Assembly: GCA_037903355.1 (NCBI GenBank)
Contig: JBAJFE010000060.1
Coordinates: forward strand, 2,046,001-2,110,000
Origin: Trichuris trichiura
Lineage: Eukaryota; Nematoda; Enoplea; Trichinellida; Trichuridae
Direction of reading: 5' to 3'
Length of the DNA stretch: 64,000 nucleotides
In this document: in pieces, positions 55,201-64,000 of the stretch
Layout: each line of letters begins with the position of its first letter
How positions within the stretch are numbered: position 1 is the stretch's first letter
The notes under the pieces: model-generated
Told to the model about the DNA's origin: nothing
The model's input: only the letters and a program-made list of their open reading frames with translations
Databases searched by the model: none
Position numbers and translations under genes: made by a program

Positions 55201-58200
55201 AGTCGGAGCCTGTCGACCTTTCGTCAGGTAGGCATATACTTGTACACAAAAAAAAGTTACTCTCCGGCGATACAGCATTTGAAAATAAAAGAGAAAAAAG
55301 AGAGAGAAGTCGAATATAGGGCGCACTTTTCATTTTTTGTCAAAAGCCGCACTATTGCTCCTCTTCTGCCGAATGTTGCGTCTGTACATGAACATATGTT
55401 GTGTGTTGCGTGTATATTATTGTTTTTTTGGTGGGCACGAATTTATTTTAATGTCCGATCACTTTTGCGCAGGTGTAACGGAAAGCCGGCCTGTCACGTC
55501 GAAGCACGTAACGATGTCTTTGATGATATGTGCAGTAACGTATCCAAATATCTCGAAGTACAATATCGCTGTGAGACAGGTTCGATTTTGGCACGTCTCC
55601 TCCTTTGCCTGCCCTTCTGTCTTGGCTGTCGTTTTTTGCTTTTCTTCTTCCTTTCCTTCCAAAGTTTCCACTTCTACGTAGATAGCTTCTTCTTACCACC
55701 TTTTTTTACTATTTTCAGAGGAAATCCATACTACAGCACAAGCTGACGATGTAGCTAAGGTGGACGCGACACCAACGACCTCGCAACCCCAAGTTGATAA
55801 GGAACAACAAACTGTGGCTATACATCCCACCAAGAAGACCTGGACTTGGCCGTTCCTTACTACGGATATTGCCAAGTCTGTTGACGTGGAAACGCCCCCG
55901 CTGCTTGAGCAGGGACAAATCTTCTTCGTTCATGATAATAACGACGACTATTGTCCAATGGCTGAGGAGCGCGGTGTGAAGCTGCCTCGAACAAAAGCCG
56001 GCACTTTACTGCACCTTCCTTGCCCGAATAACGCCTATGAGCATGTTGAAGTTCAATGCGGTCTAGACGCCCAATGGCAGCTTGCTCAGCTGGACATTAG
56101 CCATTGTTTGTCATCGTGGATAAAGGACATGCTATCGGCGGATTTGGTAAGCCTACAAGTTTTGCTTTCATTTGCATAGGGGTAATTTCAGTTTGCCAGC
56201 AATGCTTCCGTTGCGGAAGCAATAGCCAACTTGCGATCAATCCCCGGCCGTCATCGTGACCTCTACGGAGGGGATATAACGGAAGTATCCTCTTTTGTTA
56301 AGCGCTTGATCAAAGTGTCCACTCAAGTTTACGCTCAACAGTCTTATCAGGAGCAGCGACGATCGTACGCCAATTTGAGTAAGGTAAAATCAAGTAGTAA
56401 AGGAGATGAGCCTCCCACGCGCATCTCAACTGCCTTTGTGTTTCAGGTGGTCACCGAGACGTTCAGCTTTCTGTTGAGCCCTCAGAATTTGAAAGCTTGG
56501 AAGCATATGCCTTTTGATCAACAGAGATACGCCGCTCAGCTGTTGATGTCAAGCGTTGAGGAAAGCGCCCTAATGCTTTCGGCGTCGATGCTTCCCGCCG
56601 CGGATACGCATACCGTTTGGTCTCCGCAGATTGGTGAGAGAATGAATGCCGCCCCTATGATAAAAACGTCACTTTTTCGTCATTGCAGTTCTCGAGGTCA
56701 GCACGGTGCCTATGCAAAATCATTTGCAATATCCGACTAGCAGCTTGTATAGGCAAACGGACGACACGGTTCGGCTGCCGGCGTCAAGTATAGTCGCCTC
56801 GGATCAAAGTATTACTGTTGAGCTTAGCTTATCACTTGCGTTCTGATCTTTTTGATAACCTGTTTTTGTAGGATGGTTCAAACTGGTTTACATTTCCTAC
56901 AATGGTCTTGGAGAGTTATTGCGCCCTATCGATTCCAATGGAGAATCTGTACGACGTCGCGTGGCTTCAAATGTTGTCACCTTAGTAGTGCCGAAGGAAA
57001 GTAGGCTGTCCGACTTTGCCGAACCGATCCTGTTGTCCTTTCACTCGCCAAAGGTAAATGGCAGTTCTGATATGGCCATCCGCGATTAAGTGCGTATTGG
57101 TTTCCAGTCGCTCGGTGGCAAAAATGCGCACTGCGTATTTTGGGATTCAAACGCCTTGGGCGCTAGCGGCATTTCCGGAGAATGGTCAAAGGAGGGATGT
57201 AGCCTGGCAGGGCAGAATGAAACGCACGTCACTTGCTCTTGCAACCATCTCACTTCGTTCGCCGTTTTAATGGACATCCACGGGATTGAGTTTTCTTCAT
57301 CCGACAAGTTGGCCCTGACCTTTATAAGCTATTTCGGCTGCGTAGTTTCGGTGATTTGCTTAGCGGCCACGCTGGCAACATTTTCGCTGTTCAAGTAAGT
57401 TGGCGCCTATACAAAAAACGAAAGCAACACCTGCCAACGCTTTTGTTTTAAATTTAAGGTTCCTTCAATGCGAGCGTACAACTATACATAAGAATTTGTG
57501 CTTGTGTTTGCTGGTAGCCGAACTGGTGTACATGTTTGGCATTTGGCAGACGACCGACCGAGTAACGTGCGGCATTGTGGCCGTCCTTTTGCACTACTTC
57601 TTTTTGGCCGCTTTTGCTTGGATGCTGCTGGAAGGATTCCAGTTGTACTCATTGTTGGTTGAAGTTTTCGAGTCCGGCCACAATAGGCGAACGTGCTTTT
57701 ACTGCTTCGGCTACGGAGCTCCATTTGTCGTTGTATCCGTATCGCTGATCATCGGATGGAGCAGCTACGGGACGGAACAATACTGTTGGCTGAATACGGA
57801 AAATTATTTCGTATTCAGTTTCGTCGGACCGGTGATCGTTGTCCTCGCGGTATGCCGACCAAAGCGCCCCCTATCAAATTGACCAACCTTTTATAGGCGA
57901 ACTTTGTGCTCCTGTTCATCTCCATGGCCATTATTGTTCGCCATGTTCCTTATTCGCGAGCTCCTCAAAATCCTGACAAGTCAGCTTTCCTGAATCGCAT
58001 AAAGTGATAGCTTTGCTTAATCGGCTTGCTTGTACTTACTTGCAGCTTTTCAGATTTTGGATAAAAGGTGCATTTATTCTGGTGGTGCTTCTTGGTTTGA
58101 CTTGGAGTCTTGGTATCCTGTTGGTCAGCCAGTCGGCTGTCGCCATTGCCTACATGTTCACTATTCTAAACTCGTTGCAAGGCTTGTTCATCTTTTGCTT

Positions 58201-59218
58201 TCAAGTGTTGATGAACAAAAAGGTAAATGGTTCCTTTGCGAGTTCAACTTACGCTCATTATTAAGGTTCGCGATGGATGGAAAATGTGGTTTGTAAGGAG
58301 CTTATTCCCGCGAGAGTGGTCCAACCAGCAGTATCGCGGCTGCTACGCGTCGGCCGAATGCAACGGCGGCAAGCTATGTAGGGAAGCTTGCTCAAAGCAG
58401 CAGGCATACAATGCTCACTTGCAAAACGCGTATTGCCACAACGGTGATGCCTTGGTAGGGAAATATGCTAATTTTTCCCCTATTCTTTACGCGACCATTT
58501 TTAGTGCTCCACAAAAACGTCGTCGGGTACTATTCCAGACAGCTTCAGCGCGGCACCTTGTTTTCTGGCAACGGAAAAGCTTGGTAAGAGACCAACAGAT
58601 GCGCTCGGAATGTATCCAATGAGGGTTTGCAATTTTTAAGGGAAGCGCGAATACGCCTTGTACCTTCCAAGGAATGGCGTTCGTAAGTCTCTTCGGCTGT
58701 ACGGTGCCGGTTTTTCCAGGCCTCCACCCAGTGTTCCACCTCCCCAACCGCCGTCCGATTATTCTCTTACCCAAGTGCCTATGGAATACGGCCATACGTC
58801 CATATGTCCATTGGACAGCGTTCGATGTCAACGTCATCAGTCCTGCTTTGGTGAAGAGTCGCCAACTGTATACGAACGCGTCAATCAGGATTTCTACTCG
58901 ACATGCGGAGCAAGCGATTGTCTTGCCTGCAGTAGCTCCGTGGAAGCTCTTCTTTACAGAGGAGCGACAAACGGAGGTGGTCGTGATGTGGGAACCCAAA
59001 GTAGTACGTACGGTTGGCAGTACGTTATGCCGCTGGAAGCGGAAGCAGCTCGCTGCGGGAATTTGGTGCCCTCGAGCTGCGCCCTTTCCAATGGTCAGAT
59101 ATCCGCCTCAAAGGGTGACGTAGTTGTATGCAGGAGTTGCACGGATTCAAGTTACGAGGTCCCGAACAGTTCGCCGGAAAGGTGTGCCTGTACCTGCCGC
59201 GCACGTACGTTAATATAG
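52263..59218 (+). CDS. lat-1: latrophilin (adhesion GPCR, ADGRL family) with alternative lectin exons
   Basis: Exons: 52263-52338 (signal peptide), 53425-53635, 55094-55227 (3a) or 55473-55579 (3b), 55719-56146, 56192-56383, 56447-56633, 56689-56808, 56872-57053, 57108-57394, 57459-57849, 57897-58003, 58054-58222, 58266-58454, 58505-58583, 58641-59218. About 1109 aa with 3a, 1100 with 3b. Order: hydrophobic leader, SUEL/Gal-lectin domain (YACERE...ANYGRF...), a Thr/Pro/Lys linker, HormR domain (CPMAEERG...ISHC, about 221-271) and GAIN domain (LYGGDITEVSSFVKRLI). The GPS is CVFWDS...CSCNHL/TSFAVLM, with autocleavage expected between Leu558 and Thr559 (3a numbering). Seven TM helices and a Cys/Ser-rich tail of about 240 residues follow. 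It acts at the cell surface in adhesion and tissue polarity signalling. No olfactomedin domain, as in invertebrate homologues. Confidence 0.95.
54831..54943 (+). ncRNA. intronic hairpin just upstream of latrophilin exon 3a (candidate structured RNA)
   Basis: Arms 54831-54880 and 54887-54943 pair over about 50 bp (AAGTTAAC-AAAGTTCATCTATC against GATAGATGAACTTTCGTTAACTT) with a GAATCT loop and a small bulge. It lies 151 bp before exon 3a. It could be a microRNA-like precursor or a structure that controls the choice between exons 3a and 3b. The structure is clear; the role is inference. Confidence 0.5.
55094..55227 (+). other. lat-1: latrophilin alternative exon 3a
   Basis: Encodes RCDSRPYCVV...CFDTVKYLETTYECVD plus a short Ser/Pro tail. 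This is the second half of the Gal-lectin domain. Enters in phase 2 and leaves in phase 1. Confidence 0.8.
55473..55579 (+). other. lat-1: latrophilin alternative exon 3b
   Basis: Encodes RCNGKPACHVEA...MCSNVSKYLEVQYRCE, homologous to exon 3a with the same four cysteines. It has the same entry phase 2 and exit phase 1, so it replaces 3a rather than following it. Confidence 0.8.
57863..57873 (-). promoter_or_regulatory. CTCF-like motif TAGGGGGCGCT (minus strand)
   Basis: Third exact copy of the 11-mer, within the 47-bp latrophilin intron between the exons ending at 57849 and starting at 57897. Confidence 0.35.
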
Positions 59219-62200
59219 GTAGATATGACATGGAAAAATTAGTTGCTTTACCTTCACGGTGCTGTCATGGAAAAGGTGCCGCTTTTTCGTTGCTACCAAC
59301 TTTATAAGCGCGGCAAACAAAAGCCCATTCCTTTAATAAGTTTTTCCGTAAATAGTTAGCCCCTTTCCATCGCCGCGTTTCGTTCATCTTCGTTTAGTCT
59401 ATGATCAAGTAAAGTTTTACAACGCGGTTGCGCTTAAAGTTTGCGCCAATGCTCATAAGAATACGCGTAGCATTAATAATTCCGTTTACAATATTGCAGT
59501 ACACCTAAACTTCAAAATCCAAAGAAATAGAATGCCCATGTTTTTCTTCACAGCAAAATTACTAAGAAACGAAAAGTATAATGGCTGTTTTAGCGCTTCC
59601 GAGGTGCTTAGAGTAATCGTTCGCGTATGGCATATTGATATTAATTTTTAATAGTCAAAAGCGTGCGTTGTGGTTTGTTCCGACAAAACTGTGCGAAGGT
59701 CAGTTTTAAGTGTTTAGCTTAGCGACAAAAGGGAAACACTTGGCTGCTGACGAATAATCGAGAGAGTTGGAACGCTTCGGAATTTTGACTTTCCACCATA
59801 AAAGTGAATTATGTTCGGCCAATTGATCAGCCGCCGCGAGTTCACGTGAAATGTTTACAAGCCCAAAAGGCGAACGGTCATTTTAATTTAGCCAAAGGCA
59901 ATTCAGACGACAACGCGTGCGTCCGTTCGTCAATTCTGCGGACGACTTGTCGTACCCCGGCAGCATTCTCTCCTTAATTGGATTTTCCCGCCTTCCGCCT
60001 ATTTGCAATGGGATACAAACCGATATTGCGCACGCTAGCTGTTGTCCCATTTATATCGATGAAGAGATGGTGCTCACATTGTTTTTCAAGTGCTTACTGC
60101 CAATATGCCTATTCTCATTCACGAACTACAAGTTGTTCAGATATAACCATAGAACACCGTCCATCTTCTGTGCCTGAACAAGTGAGTGCACGTTTTATTG
60201 CTCAAAGTAGCTGTAGTCTGATCAACTGCTTAAGTTCGTCTTTTTAAAATATTTTTTCTTCAAGATTTCTCTTAAATTTTCTTCTTTTGGACTTGCTGCC
60301 TCACAAAGATGACTTAGCTTCTTCATATACGGTTCACCCTCGCAATAATGCGCGCCTATACCGACAACTGTCGCTGGAGTGAAAACTTTCCCTGCTGAGC
60401 ATCGTAGAATTGGTACTTCAAAAACTTTTCAAAGAAAGTTTATTTAAAATAAGCGATTTTACGAAAAGTTAATAGATTATATTGTTATGAAGAATACTTT
60501 CCAAGGCTTTTGCTAGCTTTCAGAATTGGGCTCATCATCAGTTGGATTAAAGTGGCTTTGCAACGGTTTGGATTTAACCAAAACTAGGATAAGTATTTGG
60601 CTCATTTTTGGCAGAAGTCAAAAGAATGAGCAGCTTCGAAATGCAGTTCAAGTTATAGCCAATGAATGAAATCCTGAAGGTTTCCTCTGTATCGAAATGT
60701 GAATCCGCAGCTGGTATAATGAATGCGGACTAATCGTCTCAATAATTTGTCAATAAGCTGACCACCACCGAAGGAAGCATAAAAAATCTTCCGCTCTCCA
60801 TCCTGAGACTATTGATAGAGGCAAGACGACACTACCCATTCAGGAAAGTGGCTCACTGCGACAGAGATGCGCTAGGCGACAACCTGACTTTGAAGAATGA
60901 GTTCCGTAACACAGCAAGGAGGAAATTAAAAAAGCAATTTGACTTTATTCAAATTTTCATATTTAAACCAAAAGAAATTGAGATAAAAAGAGTGATAGCA
61001 TTTGAACGTTACATTTATGGGCCCATTTTATACAAACTACGAAACATTCTTCTTGGGCGCTCTAGGCACCCAAAGCAGCGCCATTTGGTCACAAAAAAGC
61101 AGAGCATTACAAGTTAACTTCATTTTAAAAGTTACGCAAGACATTCAACCGAATTTTTGGATGTTTGAATCGGTAGCTTACAAACGAGCAGCTTTTTAAA
61201 TATTTACAAGCGAAGTTTAACCGCGTCTCGCCAAATGCATTGTTCGTTATTTGTGCGGTAAATAATGTGTAGGGAGAATCTTTCTCGTCTTTTACTTGAC
61301 GGCAGAAATTCAAGCCGCGCTCTGCCGGATGAATATACACTGCGATAATGATTAGAACAGATGAGACGACTTTGCGAACAACAAGAACAGTTATCGTGTG
61401 GCTATTGGGACTGTTGCGATTAATATTTTACGATGTTCCAGATCACCATGTGCGCAAGCGTGTTTTCTTTGAAAAACTTTGCTTCGATCAATTGACAGCC
61501 AACCGGATGGAAGAGAAATAAATTATTTACCGTTGCGGTAAATGAGCTCCAACCGGTTAAGCAATCGTAGCCAGCCAACACAGTGTTCCTATGCATAGGA
61601 TGTCTATCTTCGTTTAAAGGTTCCCTGAAGGCTCAACAGCTTGGCAGTTAGCTGTCGGGAAGAACTGATCATTTATGGATGCTGTTGGCTCGAAGGTAAG
61701 TTCTGCTGAAAAATATGCATATCAATATGCTTTATTCGAGAAGTGCATAAGTCGTCGTTTTGCAAATCGTTCCAACTCCATAAAATCGTAGATTATTATC
61801 GTTCCCAACAGTCCTTACCTGACGTGGCACTGCTTAAAGCCCAGTTGGTTTATGCAAATTTTTGTAGTAGCAAAATAGCCATATATGTTGATCATATCCG
61901 CAGCTTTGGCCTTTGAGCGCCTAAAAGTTGGGCATCCGCTTGGACTCTTTTCCAGCAGTTTAATTAGCGCTGTCATAGCAACTTTAGAACATTGAATTAT
62001 TGCTGTCACCTAACGAATGAAAGGTTGCCTCTTTTAATAACAGCTTTGACAGTAGCACATTCCGCTCGCTGCTCAAAATCACTTCTTAGCATATCATTAA
62101 ATAAGTTGCTTTTCTCACCTACCAATTTGCATGAGACGAGATCCATAATCGGTGGGTGCTAATTATAAAGCACTGTGTTTCGTCTCGCGTATCCCATATG

Positions 62201-64000
62201 CTATGTCTGTCATTTCCAACTGCCCGTAGACGCGGTAAGATATTTGGCCAAGTTTTTGCTGCATACTTTTCACGCATGAAGCGGCTTTTTATTTACGAAA
62301 ATTCATAAGCGTTTCGTGATTTCGACCATTTTAGCGAAGTTGAAATTTTCAAGCTTTTTCTAGGCGGCATTTTTAAAAATTTGAGTTTCAGTCCTATTTC
62401 CATCCACAAAAAGTTTGAAGGCATAGCATAAGCCGACGGTATGTTCTATATTCGGTAGTATGCGTGGTTACATCACAACTTGCATTGCGCTGCCTTTTAT
62501 GGGCAGTATGTCAGATCATCAGAGAACGAAGCGACAAGTATTACAAATTTTTTTAAAATATGTTTTGCCTCAGTAGGCGTATAGAGAAACTGTTTCGTTG
62601 ATATTCTTTTTTACGTTGCGTAATTCTTAGTCTTTTATTGACCTTCTTTTCAGGGGTCACCCTTTTTCCTGTTGTGATTTTAAAGAGACCGTCTATCAAA
62701 GGAAATATCAAAGTTTTTTTGCATTGCAGTTTTTTTAAAGAATACATTAAATCCCCGTCGTTAAAGACTTTTTTGGTAAGAGATGTCCACTAGGCGCTCC
62801 GCTACTTAGTTAGCATCTACACGTTGGTTCGAATGACTCAGTTTTACCGTAAAAGCTTTGTCCCATTGAAATGGCTTGCTGCTGAGGCGGAGACTTCATA
62901 AGCCTTTGTCTTATGGCGGCCTAAGCACTTATGCTCTCCCTTTTGAGCTTGAATTTTCTACATGACTTCAAGAGAAGAAAACTAATTCGCATAGGGAAAA
63001 AGGGAATAGAAATCAATGTCACCGCGGTAGAACAGTTGCGTCTTGCCATATTCAACAGTCAGTGAACAGATTTCTTTGTCCACCAATGGTGCAGATGCCT
63101 GAAGCATTAAAAGCTTGCCTAAGGAAACCATTTTTGAGCACGTTGCATTATAGCGCTGAAAGTTCATTTGCCTTTTAAAAATGCCTTCTCAGACAATGCA
63201 GACAAAAAGCATTGTTTGCAAAGGCAGCATTAACACTAAAGGACTTACTTTAAAGCAATTCTCTTTTTGACATCTACTACTTAGTCAACTCTTTTTCCAA
63301 GCGCGCTAAATTCTAGTAGTGTTGAAGCGTCTGCTGGCTTTCCCGCTTCAACCAACTCGTAAACTACTAATGCATTTCAAAAGATTTAGGTTATTAAATT
63401 TGCATAAAGAAAATTGGAGCTATATTTGGATTGGGATTGCGCCTGCAAAGCTATTTCTCCACTTAACTTCTTTGCTCATAAATATGTGCATCCATTATGA
63501 CGTTGCGCTCAAGCATAGTGTGGCGCGTAAGGCTTGTTAAAGCATACCATATTTGGCGTTTAGAAATCTTGACTTCCTTCTTATTCGTCTACCAATGACC
63601 TTATATGGTTTTGGTTCTATTTTCGTCTCCCCTTACGGTTTCGTGATTCTTTTTAAAACCGTTGCCCGCGCTGCAGGTGGCCACAGCGAGTTCACTTAGT
63701 TGCTCAAATCTGAATTGCTCACTTAAATGATGCGCATAAGTTTCAATTAATGACTGCATGTTGACAGCGGTAGTGGTGCCTGTTGATCACTTTGTACGCA
63801 CATGTGAAGTGTAACGTTTTTACGCTTGAAGGTTTATTGCTCATGTAAGGTGAACAATGCCAAATGGCTGTTGGAAAGCCAAACTGAATGACAACCGTAG
63901 GCGCGTTCATTAGCCATTAAGAAGTTGTCCGGCGGGATAGCCAAATGCCTTCGGCCAGTCGTGACCTATTAGGGTGTCACGGCTTCTTTGTTTCCTAGTT
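59219..64000. other. no gene recognised
   Basis: 4.8 kb, AT-rich. The first part presumably includes the latrophilin 3' UTR. Open frames (for example 59917-60177, 60812-61117, 63319-63540) have no domains, no paired splice sites that extend them, and no paralogues here. No tRNA, element end or long repeat was found. Confidence 0.45.

Overview
This window is nuclear DNA from an animal. I read it as a nematode of the enoplean (clade I) whipworm/trichina type. Genes have many small exons, introns are mostly about 50-100 bp with GT-AG ends, and the gene set is metazoan: RBBP6, the RNA polymerase II CTD phosphatase FCP1, deoxyribose-phosphate aldolase, ANP32, NAXE and latrophilin. The species is inference. 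All gene models were made by hand, by joining open frames across GT-AG sites with matching phases and comparing the products with remembered family features. No alignment was run.

Layout. 1-792: 3' end of a BPI/LBP-fold lipid-binding protein. 1746-2054 and 22935-23207: two small unrecognised ORFs that are paralogues of each other. 2551-3176: TAA-repeat tract holding a 218-bp hairpin. 4755-7683 (minus): multi-exon C2H2 zinc-finger gene with a predicted 8-nt microexon, divergent from RBBP6 (8264-18372, 16 exons, about 1258 aa). RBBP6 carries an antisense Penelope-like element (PLE-A) in intron 4. 18785-20957: FCP1/CTDP1 (6 exons, about 614 aa). 24067-26051: a DERA homologue in which both active-site lysines are replaced. 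27313-33610: a second Penelope-like element (PLE-B), split by a complete 4.2-kb LTR retrotransposon with a 5-bp target duplication. 33991-35028 (minus): unrecognised multi-exon gene. 35869-35940 (minus): tRNA-Trp(CCA), next to a 5'-truncated PLE (PLE-B2). 39099-40524: ANP32. 40708-41902 (minus): NAXE, convergent with ANP32. 42111-45490: PLE-C. 45491-52262: mostly non-coding DNA with hairpins. 52263-59218: latrophilin (lat-1/ADGRL). 59219-64000: no gene recognised.

Most interesting. (i) Latrophilin has two tandem versions of the exon for the second half of its SUEL lectin domain. Their phases allow only one per mRNA, since using both or neither gives an early stop, and an RNA hairpin sits just upstream. 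(ii) The DERA homologue looks like a pseudoenzyme. (iii) A CTCF-like 11-mer occurs three times at gene borders or in introns. (iv) The PLE ends carry hammerhead-ribozyme-like motifs in inverted orientation. (v) The two-member small-ORF family and the 8-nt microexon.

The host genes serve chromatin, transcription and RNA processing (RBBP6, FCP1, ANP32, zinc finger), metabolite repair or catabolism (NAXE, DERA-like) and adhesion signalling (latrophilin). They do not form an operon-like pathway. Mobile DNA takes up roughly 14 kb of the window.
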